A stretch of 64,000 nucleotides of DNA from contig NZ_NINW01000040.1 of assembly GCF_002188465.1 (NCBI RefSeq), positions 29,648-93,647 on the forward strand, read 5' to 3'. This document shows, piece after piece, positions 54,936-64,000 of this stretch (its first letter is position 1; the number at the start of each line of letters is the position of its first letter). A program made the position numbers and the translations under genes. The notes under the pieces are model-generated. The model saw only the letters and a list, made by a program, of their open reading frames with translations, was not told where the DNA came from and ran no database searches. The stretch is from Pigmentiphaga sp. NML080357 (lineage in GTDB: Bacteria; Pseudomonadota; Gammaproteobacteria; Burkholderiales; Burkholderiaceae_B).

Positions 54936-55379
54936 TCAGGAGGGGAGACGGCTGGCATTCCCGCTGTGCTGCGGCTCCCCATCCCGCGGCCGGGAAGGAC
55001 TCCGGTCGGGCCGGGAACCGCCGCATCCTGCTTCGGCCGCTTCGATCAGGTCGACCAGGCGGCCCGTGACCGGGCGCATGAGCAGGGTCGTGCCGTATGC
55101 GTTCCATACCGCGAGATGATTGCCGCGCGCTTCCAGGTCCACGTAGGGGCCGGCCTGGGACGGATAGGAGCGCGGCGCGATCTGCCACAGGATCGTCCCG
55201 TCGAGTCCGATGCCGTAGACGTTTTCGGCGCCATGGCGGGGGTCGGGTTCGATCAGGACAGCCAGCGTGCGTTCGAACGCCGCAATCTGGACGATGCATT
55301 TCGGGAAGACGATATCTTCGCCGGCCGCCTTGAGCGTCAAGACATTCCTTCGATAGGAATAGCGCAATGCAAAGTCCAT
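54936..55379 (-). CDS. Hypothetical protein
   Basis: A 147-residue protein not recognised. It is rich in short beta strands: FALRYSYRRNVLTLKAAGED, VQIAAFERTLAVLIEPDP, ENVYGIGLDGTILWQIAP, YVDLEARGNHLAVWNAYGTT. The phrase VYGIGLDGTILWQI recalls one blade of a beta-propeller. The last 35 residues are polar and probably disordered (GGSRPDRSPSRPRDGEP). No signal peptide or TM helix. It is on the strand opposite the decay zone and upstream of a lipoprotein gene in the same direction (75 bp gap). Confidence 0.65.
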   Translation of the reverse strand: MDFALRYSYRRNVLTLKAAGEDIVFPKCIVQIAAFERTLAVLIEPDPRHGAENVYGIGLDGTILWQIAPRSYPSQAGPYVDLEARGNHLAVWNAYGTTLLMRPVTGRLVDLIEAAEAGCGGSRPDRSPSRPRDGEPQHSGNASRLPS

Positions 55380-55454
55380 GGCTCGCGCACGGAGGGTAGG
55401 CTGGGCCCGGTATCCCGGGCGGAGAGGATCCTGTTGGTTTCGCCGGCGCGAGCC

Positions 55455-55688
55455 TCAGTGGCGGTGTTTGTACGCCTCGCGGTCCATGAATTTCTGCGTG
55501 TTCGCATTTTCCATGGCCTGCTGCTGCAGCATGCACTGGTCGTAGGCGGGCGTACCGCGCGTAATGCCCAGGTTGTCGCAGGCGTGCTGGTAGTTTTCCC
55601 GTTCCATCCTGTCCAGCGCGGCGCAGCCGCCCATTGCCAGCGAGGCCAGCATGCAGCCGGCCAGGTATAACGTCCGAGCATTCTTCAT
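55455..55688 (-). CDS. Small putative lipoprotein
   Basis: A 77-residue precursor. MKNARTLYLAGCMLASLAMGGC is a type II signal sequence whose lipobox ends at Cys22, so the mature part is about 55 residues: AALDRMERENYQHACDNLGI, then two further Cys positions and a charged His-rich end (REAYKHRH). The ATG at 55688 is preferred to ATGs at 55697 and 55790 because it gives a proper signal peptide. Mature Cys residues in DNLGI/QCMLQQ could form a disulfide. Function unknown; likely attached to the outer membrane. Confidence 0.75.
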   Translation of the reverse strand: MKNARTLYLAGCMLASLAMGGCAALDRMERENYQHACDNLGITRGTPAYDQCMLQQQAMENANTQKFMDREAYKHRH

Positions 55689-55844
55689 GGTCTGCATTCT
55701 CTCGATTTCGTTTTTCGGAACGGGGCTTGAAAACCCTTGGAGGGACCGCGTTCCCCCCAATTGAATATAGGCAGCAATGGTAGCAATCACTCACGGCATG
55801 AGTGATGAAAACTCCGAGGAAAACAGCCAAAATATAAGAAAATG

Positions 55845-55857
55845 ATCAATTCTTGAT
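55845..55857. promoter_or_regulatory. ATCAA-TTC-TTGAT dyad in lipoprotein/AraC divergent region
   Basis: A perfect 13-bp inverted repeat 41 bp upstream of the AraC-type gene, in an unusually AT-rich 209-bp gap. Either an autoregulatory site or part of the promoter. Confidence 0.35.
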
Positions 55858-55897
55858 AAAGTAAGCGCTGCAGCGAGCGACGTCGGGGGGCGTTTCC

Positions 55898-56794
55898 ATG
55901 ACTGTTCTGCTTGGCGACATTCCGGACCCTTGGGGGCCGAAACTCGAGCTCCCGGGGGCCGCGGCCACGCGCACGCGCATCGGGCCCAATGAAATCCTCC
56001 TGCATCCGACGGCGCACCTGGCGCTCCTGTTGCTGACGCCGCAGCCAGGCAGGCAGATCCGGCTCAACAGCGACCGCCGCATTGCCGGACTGGCTCCGGC
56101 GGGAGCGCTGGAGCTCATCCCGACCGGCTCGGAATTTTCCGCCCGCTGGCTCGTCGACAAGGAAAACCTGCTCATCGCGCTGGACCACGGGCGTCTTGCC
56201 GCCCTCGCCGGCGCGGAATTCGGCCGGACGGACTTCGAGTTGCATCCCCCGTTGCTCGGCACGGTGGACGCGAAAATGCTGCCCCTGGCCCGGATGCTGA
56301 AGGAAGAATTGGAGCAGGGCGACCGGGCCAACCGGCTATGCGTGGATGCCTTGCTCACGCTTTTCGCGACGCACCTGCTGCGCCATTATTCTTCCCTCGG
56401 AAAGCCCGGCAGCCTTCGCCGAACCGGCGGAATGGCGCCGGGAGCCTGGCGCCGGGTGAACGACTACATCCGCGCCCACCTTGCCGACGACATATCCATC
56501 GAACAGCTTGCCCGGGTGGCCGGCCTGTCGCCCAGCCATTTCCTGCGCGCATTCCGGCAGACCTCCGGCCAGCCTCCGCACCGGTTCATTCTCGATGCCC
56601 GCGTGGCCGTGGCGGAACGGCTGGTCGTGACGACCACGCTACCGCTGGGCGAGATCGCGAAGTCCACCGGTTTTTCCAGCCATAGCCACATGACGGCGGC
56701 CATGCGCCGGCTGCGCGCGACGACGCCTACGGAAATGAGGCGGGAAGCGCGCGGGAAGAAAGGGCCGGCAAGGCAGGACGCCACCGGGGGTTGA
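55898..56794 (+). CDS. AraC family transcriptional regulator
   Basis: A 298-residue regulator. The N-terminal 175 residues are an unassigned cupin-like sensor; the two-helix-turn-helix domain starts near 186 (WRRVNDYIRAHLADDISIEQ, then LARVAGLSPSHFLRAFRQTSGQPPHRFILDARVAVAERLV, and LGEIAKSTGFSSHSHMTAAMRRLRATTPTEMR). The C-terminus ends in a basic tail. A G-rich ribosome site precedes the ATG. Target genes are not obvious; the divergent lipoprotein gene and its own gene are the nearest. Confidence 0.9.
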   Translation: MTVLLGDIPDPWGPKLELPGAAATRTRIGPNEILLHPTAHLALLLLTPQPGRQIRLNSDRRIAGLAPAGALELIPTGSEFSARWLVDKENLLIALDHGRLAALAGAEFGRTDFELHPPLLGTVDAKMLPLARMLKEELEQGDRANRLCVDALLTLFATHLLRHYSSLGKPGSLRRTGGMAPGAWRRVNDYIRAHLADDISIEQLARVAGLSPSHFLRAFRQTSGQPPHRFILDARVAVAERLVVTTTLPLGEIAKSTGFSSHSHMTAAMRRLRATTPTEMRREARGKKGPARQDATGG

Positions 56795-56837
56795 GCGCCG
56801 ACGGCGCGTTCCCGGGCGGCGCGGTTGGCGGTTGCTA

Positions 56838-57278
56838 TCAATGGGTCACGACATTCGCAAAGCAGCGGGCCAGGCTTTCCGGCGCCCCGAGTTTTCGCGC
56901 CCAGTCGACGAGCTTCGCTTGTTCGGACCGGTCGGCCCATCCGCCCCAGGCTTCCCGGAATTGCTTGCGGCCGTCGATTTCCTCGAAGAAAAGTACGCCG
57001 GGGTCCGTGCGCGGCGTCGACGCATAGACCGCGCTCCAGGCGCCGCTTTGCATGTAGCGCGCAAGCACGATCTGGGACGGCCTGACGCCGCCGCCTACGG
57101 CGTGGGCGACCAGGGTGGCATATTCGGCCTTCTGCGCCTGCGTCAGGTTGGCCGCCACCCCGGCGCAGGGCTGCACCGCCAGGGCGCCGCGGCATGCCAG
57201 GAAAAGTCCGGCCAGAACGGCGCCGCGGGCGAAGAGCCGGCCGCGTTCCGGACGAGCGCCATCATGTTGTCCGACCAC
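56838..57278 (-). CDS. Hypothetical exported protein
   Basis: About 146 residues from the GTG at 57276-57278, which has GGAGGGA directly upstream; a TTG at 57290 is the alternative. The basic stretch ARPERGRLFARG and the hydrophobic core AVLAGLFLACRGALA form a signal peptide cleaved near VQPC. The mature part (about 110 residues) has two Cys residues, one at each end (QPCAG and ARCFANVV), suggesting a disulfide. Segments such as TQAQKAEYATLVAHAVGGGV and KQFREAWGGWADRSEQ suggest a helical fold. Family not recognised. Confidence 0.7.
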   Translation of the reverse strand: MVGQHDGARPERGRLFARGAVLAGLFLACRGALAVQPCAGVAANLTQAQKAEYATLVAHAVGGGVRPSQIVLARYMQSGAWSAVYASTPRTDPGVLFFEEIDGRKQFREAWGGWADRSEQAKLVDWARKLGAPESLARCFANVVTH

Positions 57279-57450
57279 ATCTCCCTCCAAAGCGAGCGGC
57301 GCGTGGACGCCTGTCGCGGCGCCCGGGCCTGGGTTCCGTCATTGCAACATGGCGGCCTGGAGACGGGCGTGGCGGCGAGGAAGTTTTCGAACGGATTGCG
57401 ATAATCCGATGCTTTTTTGACAGGCCGGCAGGTGCCTGCCCGGCGCCGCC

Positions 57451-59754
57451 TCAGGCGGCCCGGGCCTGCTGCGCCGGCTGGACTAGCGCCAGGTGCACGC
57501 GTTCCAGGACTTCCGGATCGTCGAGCAACCGCATCCGCTGCGGGTCGGCCAGATGATCGGGGCCGGTCTCGATCGCCTCGCGGGCCAGGCGCGCCCGCGC
57601 CGCCTCGATCAGCGGATGGCCGGCCAGGTGGCGGCCGGTCGCGAACGCGCGCGCCAGCGCATTGACGGCGGGATCCACCAGCGCGTCCATGAAGCCGGGA
57701 GCGGGACGGGCCTGGTTTTCTTCGTTGTAGCGTTCGGTATCCTGGAGTTCCCGTGGTGGCGAGGTTTCCTCGGGAATGCAGAACAGGCCGTCCTCGAAGG
57801 CGCCCTGTCCCAGGCTGACGCGGCTGGAAAGCACCGACAGCGGTATCGCCAGCAGCAGCGACGCGAGGATGGGGATCATCCACCAGAGGAAGTTCGGGTT
57901 GAGCCATGCCACCAGCAGGCCCCAGCATATGCCCAGCAGCGTCTGCAGGCCATGGCGCTTGAACGCTTCTCCCCAGGGGGTTTCGTTATTGGCGCGGGAA
58001 GGCGATTTCCATTGCACCTTCCATCCCAGGAACGCAGCCACCACGAAGCGGGTGTGGAACAGCATCCGTATGGGCGCGAGCAGCATCGAGAACAGCACTT
58101 CCAGCAGCATGGACCACAACAGCTTGCCCCCGCCCCGGTAGCCTTGCGCGCCTTTGACCCCGGCCAGCAGTACGCTCAGTATCTTGGGCAGGAAAAGCAG
58201 CAGCGCGGTGGTCGAGAACAGGGCGATGGCTTCTTCCGGATGCCATTGCGGCCAGATGGGGAACAGCTGGTGCGGCGTGACGAAGTACTGCGGCTCGGTC
58301 AGCGTGTGGACCGCCAGCAATGCGGTCGACAGCGCGAGGAAAAGGAACCACAGCGGCGCCGACAGGTAGGACATGACCCCGGTCAGGAATACGGCGCGGT
58401 GCACCGGGTGCAGGCCGTTGATCAGGAACAGCCGGAAGTTCATCAGGTTGCCCTGGCACCAGCGCTGGTCGCGCTGCAGTTCGTCGAGCAGGTTGGGCGG
58501 CAGCTCCTCGTAGCTGCCCGGCAGGTCATAGGCGATCCAGACGCCATAGCCGGCGCGGCGCATGAGCGCGGCCTCGACGAAATCGTGCGACAGGATGGCG
58601 CCGGCGAAGCTGCCCTTGCCGGGCAGGGGTGCCAGCGCGCAATGCTGGATGAACGGCTCCAGCCGGATGATGGCGTTATGACCCCAGTAGTGGGATTCGC
58701 CCAATTGCCAGAAATGCAGGCCGGCGGTGAACAGCGGGCCGTACACACGCGTGGCGAACTGCTGCACGCGCGCGTAGAGACTATCCATTCCCGAGGCGCG
58801 CGGCGCGCTCTGGATGATGCCGGCCTCGGGGTTGGCATCCATCAGCACCACGAGCCGCTTGAGGCATTCGCCGCTCATGACGCTGTCGGCGTCGAGCACC
58901 ACCATGTAGTCGTACTCGCCGCCCCAGCGCCGGCAGAAGTCGTCGATGTTGCCGCTCTTGCGCTTGACCCGCCGCCGGCGGCGCCGGTAGTGGATGCGGC
59001 CGAAGCCCTTGACCGCCTTGCAAAGCTCGACCCAGGCGCGCTGTTCCTGCACGCAGTGGTCGGGCTTGTAGCTGTCGCTGAGGATGAAGAAGTCGAACTT
59101 GTCGAGGTCGCCCGTTCGCTCGACCGATTCATAGGTCGCGCGCAATCCGGCGAACACCCGGCCCACGTCCTCGTTGCAGATGGGCATCACGATGGCGGTG
59201 CGGGTCTTGGGCGAAATGGGCACGCCTTCGGCCACGGTGGCCGAGATGCTATAGCGGTCGCGGCCGATCAGCAGTTGCAGGAAGCCCATCAGTGCGGTCC
59301 AGAACCCGGCCGACACCCAGCAGAACAGCAGCGCGAACAGCAACAGGATCGCGATTTCGAGGATCTGCCCGCCCTGGTAGGGCAGCACCGCCTTCATGTA
59401 CCAGGTCGCCACCGCGGTCTGGGCGAGCACGGCCACCAGCAGGACCAGCCGGCGCAGCCGTCCGGCGACTTTCCAGCGCGGCTCGGGCGGACGGGCCAGG
59501 CGTTCGGCGCGGCGCTGGTGCATCTTGCCGCGCACACGCCGCCAGCCGCGGACGAAGGGGTTGGTGACCCATGGTTCGGGAACCATGGAAGTGCGCCGGA
59601 TGGCGGGCGCGGTCTGGACACAGACACGGCCGGCCTCGTCGCGGCGGATGACGCCGTATTCGTCCAGCTCCGGACCGTAGGCCTGGACCAGCGTCCGTTC
59701 GAGAGCGGTTGCCTCGCCGTCTCGCATCGCTCCTTCGTCTATCGTCGCAGACAT
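57451..59754 (-). CDS. opgH: Glucans biosynthesis glucosyltransferase H
   Basis: A 767-residue inner-membrane GT2 enzyme that polymerises the beta-1,2 backbone of osmoregulated periplasmic glucans from UDP-glucose. TM helices near 97-118, 128-152 and six more after 400 flank the cytoplasmic catalytic domain: [30 protein letters not shown] (the metal-binding DAD), and [13 protein letters not shown] with the Q-x-x-RW motif. Starts 4 bp after the opgG stop at the ATG of 59752-59754. It acts together with OpgG. Confidence 0.96.
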   Translation of the reverse strand: MSATIDEGAMRDGEATALERTLVQAYGPELDEYGVIRRDEAGRVCVQTAPAIRRTSMVPEPWVTNPFVRGWRRVRGKMHQRRAERLARPPEPRWKVAGRLRRLVLLVAVLAQTAVATWYMKAVLPYQGGQILEIAILLLFALLFCWVSAGFWTALMGFLQLLIGRDRYSISATVAEGVPISPKTRTAIVMPICNEDVGRVFAGLRATYESVERTGDLDKFDFFILSDSYKPDHCVQEQRAWVELCKAVKGFGRIHYRRRRRRVKRKSGNIDDFCRRWGGEYDYMVVLDADSVMSGECLKRLVVLMDANPEAGIIQSAPRASGMDSLYARVQQFATRVYGPLFTAGLHFWQLGESHYWGHNAIIRLEPFIQHCALAPLPGKGSFAGAILSHDFVEAALMRRAGYGVWIAYDLPGSYEELPPNLLDELQRDQRWCQGNLMNFRLFLINGLHPVHRAVFLTGVMSYLSAPLWFLFLALSTALLAVHTLTEPQYFVTPHQLFPIWPQWHPEEAIALFSTTALLLFLPKILSVLLAGVKGAQGYRGGGKLLWSMLLEVLFSMLLAPIRMLFHTRFVVAAFLGWKVQWKSPSRANNETPWGEAFKRHGLQTLLGICWGLLVAWLNPNFLWWMIPILASLLLAIPLSVLSSRVSLGQGAFEDGLFCIPEETSPPRELQDTERYNEENQARPAPGFMDALVDPAVNALARAFATGRHLAGHPLIEAARARLAREAIETGPDHLADPQRMRLLDDPEVLERVHLALVQPAQQARAA

Positions 59755-59758
59755 GGCA

Positions 59759-61354
59759 TTACTCGCCCGTTTCATAGCCAGGCAACTGGTAGCTCCAGGT
59801 CTCGGAGACGGGGTTCTGTCCGTTGACCAGGCTCGCCCGCATTTCGACCGGCTTGGTCGTATCCTTGACCTTGATGCGCAGGGTGACGCGCCAGCCGCCG
59901 GTGACCGGGTTGCGGCGCAGGCTGTTTTCGATCACGTCGGCGTTGCCGCCGGTGGAGAAATTCAGCGATACCGGCAGAGGCGGATCCTTGGGCTTGGCGG
60001 GAGCCGGCGCGGAAAAATCGATCACGAAGGCGGTGCTGCCGTCCGGGCGCCGGATCAGGTCGGTGCCCTTGGTCTCGCCCACCGAGCGCCGCGTCTGCAG
60101 CACGCGCGCCAGCTTGGGATCCTGCAGGCCCGCTTCGTTGCGGGTCCAGCGCAGCGTGTAGTTCATGTCGAGCGCGGCGCCGGGCTTGGGCTGCTGCTCG
60201 GGCACCCAGAAGGCCACGATGTTGTCGTTGGTCTCGTCCGCGGTGGGGATCTCGACCAGTTCCACGCGCCCCTTGCCCCAGTTGCCGTTGGGCTCGACCC
60301 ATAGCGTCGGCCGCAGGTCGTAGCGGTCGTCCAGGTCTTCATACTGCCGGAAGTCCCGCCCGCGCTGCTGCAGGCCGAAGCCCCGCGGGTTCTCGACCAT
60401 GAACGAGCTGTTGGCCAGGCGGCGCGGGTTGTTCAGCGGCCGCCATAGCCATTCGCCGTTGCCGGCATGGAAGGCCAGGCCGTCGGAGTCGTGCAGCTCG
60501 GGCCGGTAGTTGACCGTGCTGGAAGGCTGGGCGGCGCCGTACAGGTACATGCTCGCCATGCCGGCGATGCCGAGCTTGGCCACCGGGGCGCGCAGGTAGA
60601 TGCGGGAGCGGACCTCGACCGTGGTGTCCTCGCCCGGCGCGATGGTGAAGCGGTAGGCGCCGGTGGCGCGCGGCGAGTCCAGCAGCGCGTAGACGACGAT
60701 GTGCTTGTCGCTGTTCGCCGGGCGGGCGATCCAGAACTCGCGGAAGCGGGGGAATTCCTCGCCGGAGGGGACCGCCGTGTCGATCGACAGGCCGCGGGCC
60801 GATACGCCGTAGACCTGGCCCTTGCCCACCATGCGGAAATAGCTGGCGCCAAGGAAGGATGCCACTTCGTCGTCGCGCTTGGCGGGGTCGTTGAGCGGAT
60901 AGAGGATGCGAAAGCCCGCGAAGCCCAGGCCGCGCAACAGCTTGGCGTCGGGTTGGCGGGGGCCGAAGTCGAAGTCGATGGGGTCGTACTTGACCTCGCG
61001 CACGCCCTCGGCATCGATTTCGTTGATCTTGACCGGCAGGTCGAAGGCCATGCCCTGATGGTGGAAGGCGACCTGGAACGAAGTACGGCCGTCGGCCCAC
61101 AGGTATTTCTCGCGCTTGGGCTGGATCTGCTGGTATTCCGCGTACTTGAGGTCCCGCAGTTCCTTGGGCAGCTGGCTGGTGGGAGCCTTGTATTTCTCGC
61201 CGGCGAGTTCCTTGGCGCGCCGCGCGACGTCGAAGAAATCGAATGCGCCGGCCGGGTTGGCGGCAAGGAGGCCGACCGACAAGGCGAGGGCCGACAGAAG
61301 CGAACGGGACACGCGCGGGCGCGCCCTTGCGGAAAGAAGGGAAAATTCAGTCAC
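59759..61354 (-). CDS. opgG: Glucans biosynthesis protein G
   Basis: A 531-residue periplasmic protein needed to make branched osmoregulated glucans. Signal peptide to about residue 37 (NPAGA/FD) with an Arg-rich n-region. The beta-sandwich core has [60 protein letters not shown] and [18 protein letters not shown], all typical of MdoG. First gene of opgGH; the 158 bp upstream hold the promoter. Confidence 0.97.
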   Translation of the reverse strand: MTEFSLLSARARPRVSRSLLSALALSVGLLAANPAGAFDFFDVARRAKELAGEKYKAPTSQLPKELRDLKYAEYQQIQPKREKYLWADGRTSFQVAFHHQGMAFDLPVKINEIDAEGVREVKYDPIDFDFGPRQPDAKLLRGLGFAGFRILYPLNDPAKRDDEVASFLGASYFRMVGKGQVYGVSARGLSIDTAVPSGEEFPRFREFWIARPANSDKHIVVYALLDSPRATGAYRFTIAPGEDTTVEVRSRIYLRAPVAKLGIAGMASMYLYGAAQPSSTVNYRPELHDSDGLAFHAGNGEWLWRPLNNPRRLANSSFMVENPRGFGLQQRGRDFRQYEDLDDRYDLRPTLWVEPNGNWGKGRVELVEIPTADETNDNIVAFWVPEQQPKPGAALDMNYTLRWTRNEAGLQDPKLARVLQTRRSVGETKGTDLIRRPDGSTAFVIDFSAPAPAKPKDPPLPVSLNFSTGGNADVIENSLRRNPVTGGWRVTLRIKVKDTTKPVEMRASLVNGQNPVSETWSYQLPGYETGE

Positions 61355-61463
61355 GGATCTTGGTCGTCCGGCGTGGCTTGGAATTCTGAAACGGGGATTT
61401 TAGAGGGTATGGCCGCTCCCAGGGGCGTTCGGTCGCATACATGTACTACCGGATGTAGCCATC

Positions 61464-61480
61464 TTGTGCCAATAGGGCAC
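61464..61480. promoter_or_regulatory. GTGCC-N5-GGCAC dyad upstream of opgGH
   Basis: A perfect short inverted repeat (GTGCC at 61466-61470, GGCAC at 61476-61480) about 112 bp upstream of opgG. It could be an operator, or part of the ggt end-of-gene structure. Confidence 0.25.
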
Positions 61481-61512
61481 CAATGGACGCAATTTTCACC
61501 GAATTGGTTCCC

Positions 61513-63282
61513 TTATCGCCCCAAGGCAGTGCCCTCGCGCCGGGGGTCGGCGCCCGCCCGCAACAGCCCGTTGCTCAGGATCTCCACCCCATGCAGCCCG
61601 CTGGGAAAAGGCTGCAAGGCCACGGGATGCCCCATGGCGCGAAGGGCGGGGACCAGGCCTTCCACGGAGGTGCCGCTTTCAAGCTCGGTGGCGCGGTTGC
61701 GGCTGCCGTAGTGCGGCAGATCGATCGCGGACTGGATGTCGAGTCCCCATGCGAGATTGGCGACCAGCGTCTGCGCGACGTAGTTGGCGATCGCGCTGCC
61801 GCCCGGGGACCCCACCACCAGCCGCAGCCGGGGGCCGGAAGCATCGGCCCGCAGCACGATGGTGGGGGCCATGGTGCTGCGCGGCCGCTTGCCGCCTTCG
61901 ACACGATTGGCCACGGGCACGCCCCGTCCGTCCACGGGGGACAGCGCAAAGTCCGTCAACTCGTTGTTCAGCAGGAAGCCTCCGACGAACAGCTTGCTGC
62001 CGAAGGCCTGCTCGATGGTCGAGGTCATGGCCACCGCATTGCCGTCCGCATCCACGATGGAGACGTGGGTGGTGGAGGGCAGGGCGGGCGTGTCGTCGAC
62101 CCCGCGGCGCGCCAACGCGCCCGGCACCGGTTCCCCGGGCGCGGCTTTCCCCATGGAACGGTCGGCCGCGATCAGCGCCGACCGGCGGGCCAGGTAGGCC
62201 GGGTCCAGCAGCGCCCGCACGGGTACGTCGACGAAAGCGGGATCGGCCACGTAGCGGTCGCGGTCGGCATAGGCCAGCCGCCCGGCTTCGGAAAAATAAT
62301 GCACCGCGGCGGCCGAAACCGGTTCGGCGGCGCCGATGGGCGTATGGTCGAGCAGCGCCAGCATCTGCAGCACGGCCAGCCCGCCCGAACTCGGCGGCGG
62401 GGCGCCGCAGGCTACGTAGACGCGGTACGGGCGGCACAGGGCGTCGCGTTCGCGGGCGGCATAGCCGGCCAGGTCCGCGCCGGAAAGATCGCCGGGTCGC
62501 GGGTGGCTGCGTACGGCCTGCACCATGGCCTGCGCCAGCGGGCCGCGGTAGAAGGCGTCCCCGCCGCCGCGGGCGACCTGCGCCAGCGTGCGGGCCAGCT
62601 CGGGGTTGCGCAGGACCTCGCCTTCGCGCCGGGGCGAACCGTCTGCATGGAAAAAATAGGCGCGCGCGGCCGGCTGGGCCGCCAGCCGCCGGTTGCCGCG
62701 CAGCAGCGCGGCCAGGCGCGGCGATACGGGAAACCCGCGGCGCGCTCGGTCGATCGCATCGTCGAACAGGCTGGGCCAGGGCAGCTTGCCATGGCGCTCG
62801 TGCGCCAGCTCGAGCGCGCGCAGCACGCCGGGCACGCCCACCGACTTGCCGCTGTCGACGGCATCGGCGAAGGGCATGGGGCGGGCATCCTGCATGAAGC
62901 GATCCGCGGTCGCCGCGGCCGGCGCGGTCTCGCGGCCGTCGAAGACCGTCACCCTGCCGCGCGCGGCATCGTAATAGAGCATGAACGCGCCGCCTCCCAG
63001 CCCGGAGGACTGCGGTTCGACCAGGCCGAGCATCATCTGCGCCGCGATGGCCGCGTCGACCGCGCTGCCGCCGCGGTCGAGCACGCGATAGGCGGCCTCG
63101 GTGGCGAGGGGATGGGCCGTGACAGCCATGAAATGGCGGCCCATCACCGCTTGCTTGGATCGATAGGCGGTCTGCGGCTCGGGGTTCGCGTCGAACTCCG
63201 GCTCCTGGGCCGCCGCCGGCGCGGCGGCCAGCATCGCGCCGGCCAGCCACAGCAGCCGGGCTGCGCGTGCGGGATGGGTCAT
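61513..63282 (-). CDS. ggt: Gamma-glutamyltransferase
   Basis: A 589-residue periplasmic Ntn hydrolase that cleaves glutathione and transfers gamma-glutamyl groups. Signal peptide to about residue 25 (APAAA/QE). The proenzyme splits itself before the nucleophilic Thr in PSTTHVSIVD, giving a large and a small subunit. Other family motifs: SSGLGGGAFMLYY, APPPSSGGLAVLQML, ETAPAAAT, and VGSPGGSAIANYVAQ. It starts 12 bp after the S-formylglutathione hydrolase stop, so both glutathione-linked genes may be one operon. Confidence 0.96.
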   Translation of the reverse strand: MTHPARAARLLWLAGAMLAAAPAAAQEPEFDANPEPQTAYRSKQAVMGRHFMAVTAHPLATEAAYRVLDRGGSAVDAAIAAQMMLGLVEPQSSGLGGGAFMLYYDAARGRVTVFDGRETAPAAATADRFMQDARPMPFADAVDSGKSVGVPGVLRALELAHERHGKLPWPSLFDDAIDRARRGFPVSPRLAALLRGNRRLAAQPAARAYFFHADGSPRREGEVLRNPELARTLAQVARGGGDAFYRGPLAQAMVQAVRSHPRPGDLSGADLAGYAARERDALCRPYRVYVACGAPPPSSGGLAVLQMLALLDHTPIGAAEPVSAAAVHYFSEAGRLAYADRDRYVADPAFVDVPVRALLDPAYLARRSALIAADRSMGKAAPGEPVPGALARRGVDDTPALPSTTHVSIVDADGNAVAMTSTIEQAFGSKLFVGGFLLNNELTDFALSPVDGRGVPVANRVEGGKRPRSTMAPTIVLRADASGPRLRLVVGSPGGSAIANYVAQTLVANLAWGLDIQSAIDLPHYGSRNRATELESGTSVEGLVPALRAMGHPVALQPFPSGLHGVEILSNGLLRAGADPRREGTALGR

Positions 63283-63294
63283 CGGCGGGGGCGC

Positions 63295-64000
63295 TCAGGC
63301 ACCCAGCGCCTTGGCGTGGAAGGCCATGTGGTCTTCCATGAAAGTCGAGATGAAGTAATAGCCGTGGTCATAGCCCGCATGGCGCCGCAGCTCCAGCGGC
63401 TGGCCGGCTTCGCGGCAGGCCGTCTCGAAGGCCTCGGGGCGCAGCTGGGTATCGAGGAACTGGTCGGATAGCCCCTGGTCCACCAGGATGCCGCCCGGGA
63501 AGGGCTGGCGGGACGCGCGCATCAGCTCCGTGGCGTCGTACTGCTTCCATGCCTGCCGGTCGGGGCCCAGGTAATTGCCGAAGGCCTTGTGTCCCCAGGG
63601 GCAGTCGCTCGGATGGGCGATGGGCGCGAAGGCGGAGACCGAGCGGAATTTGCCGGGGTTGCGCAAGGCGAGCACGAGTGCGCCATGGCCGCCCATCGAA
63701 TGCCCGAAGATGCCGGCGCGCCGGGGATCGCCCGGCAGTTTGGAGGTGACGATGCCGAACAGTTCGTCGACGATGTAGCTGTACATGCGGTAGTGCCGGT
63801 CCCAGGGCGCCTGGGTCGCGTCGAGGTAGAAGCCGGCCCCGACGCCGAAGTCCCAGCTCTCGGCCTCGCCGGCGATGCCGGCGCCGCGCGGGCTGGTGTC
63901 GGGCGCGACCAGCATGATCCCGTGCCGCTGCGCGAAGCGCTGGGCGCCGGCCTTGATCATGAACGTTTCTTCGGTGCAGGTCAGGCCCGCAAGATAGAAC
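63295..64000 (-). CDS. fghA: S-formylglutathione hydrolase (5' end beyond window)
   Basis: The frame is open past the window edge (VLYLAGLTCTEETFMIKAGA at the visible start). About 234 residues of a family of roughly 280 are seen. The catalytic Ser is in GHSMGGHGALV, the Asp in LVDQGLSDQFLD, and the His in HAGYDHGYYFI. It completes glutathione-dependent formaldehyde detoxification by releasing formate. The partner dehydrogenase frmA/adhC is usually just upstream, outside the window. ggt follows. Confidence 0.95.
   Translation of the reverse strand, partial: FYLAGLTCTEETFMIKAGAQRFAQRHGIMLVAPDTSPRGAGIAGEAESWDFGVGAGFYLDATQAPWDRHYRMYSYIVDELFGIVTSKLPGDPRRAGIFGHSMGGHGALVLALRNPGKFRSVSAFAPIAHPSDCPWGHKAFGNYLGPDRQAWKQYDATELMRASRQPFPGGILVDQGLSDQFLDTQLRPEAFETACREAGQPLELRRHAGYDHGYYFISTFMEDHMAFHAKALGA

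Noticed and set aside
57420..57446. Hairpin after opgH as Rho-independent terminator
   Set aside because: On the minus strand the stem is followed by A residues rather than Ts, so it lacks the required U-tract.
57493..59826. 777-codon plus-strand open frame antisense to opgH
   Set aside because: OpgH motifs are complete on the minus strand; the antisense product is Gln/Arg/Gly-rich and without features.

Overview
The window is a high-GC chromosomal segment that reads as an Alcaligenaceae betaproteobacterium, most likely Bordetella or a close relative such as Achromobacter. The basis is codon usage, the seven Bug/TctC-type periplasmic binding proteins scattered singly, the abundance of LysR regulators, the betaproteobacterial style of the opgGH and pcaHG genes, and GC-rich intergenic hairpin repeats. 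No rRNA, tRNA, insertion sequence, prophage or CRISPR array was seen. Sixty CDSs are listed, two of them cut by the window ends, plus three decayed gene fragments and the regulatory sites that can be read from the DNA.

Layout. 1-3379 (minus strand): a putative operon of Bug binding protein, class II aldolase, D-2-hydroxyacid dehydrogenase and hydroxypyruvate isomerase-like protein, for a short hydroxy acid. 3605-6956: glyA under a ZTP riboswitch, then nrdR and ribD. 6972-17287: a catabolic and accessory block with an IclR regulator divergent from a Rieske oxygenase-Bug-SDR operon, an aldehyde dehydrogenase divergent from a GntR regulator, an SDR divergent from an HMG-CoA lyase-like enzyme, an XdhC-family protein and TrhO. 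17419-21718: ribBA, ribH, nusB, thiL, pgpA and pncC. In E. coli nrdR-ribD-ribH-nusB-thiL-pgpA lie together, so the accessory block sits inside an otherwise conserved cluster. 21706-29151: a MipA porin, an OmpR/PhoQ-like two-component pair, a GcvA-type LysR divergent from an RraA-like aldolase and Bug, then pyrF and dgkA.

29152-38580: another Bug, groESL with a perfect CIRCE operator and overlapping sigma-70/sigma-32 promoter, a GAF-GAF hybrid histidine kinase, a D-alanyl-D-alanine carboxypeptidase, a ClC-CBS chloride transporter and a divergent MarR regulator separated by a perfect 27-bp palindrome. 38599-50759: an aromatic/organic-acid section with a LysR remnant, a MarR regulator, Bug plus a second Rieske oxygenase, a LysR, Bug plus alpha/beta hydrolase, pcaHG with an upstream PcaQ-like regulator, and a LysR-carboxylesterase-Bug set. 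50860-64000: PQQ glucose dehydrogenase, a Bcr/CflA drug exporter, a decay zone, small secreted proteins, an AraC regulator, opgGH for periplasmic glucans, gamma-glutamyltransferase and S-formylglutathione hydrolase.

How it works together. Housekeeping genes (one-carbon/serine, flavin, thiamine, chaperones, cell wall, osmoregulated glucans) alternate with small catabolic cassettes, each typically one regulator, one or two enzymes and one orphan Bug protein. None of the cassettes carries TctA/TctB membrane partners, and neither Rieske oxygenase has a reductase gene next to it, so these must be supplied elsewhere in the genome. I see no clear new defence or mobile system; the most informative signals are regulatory.
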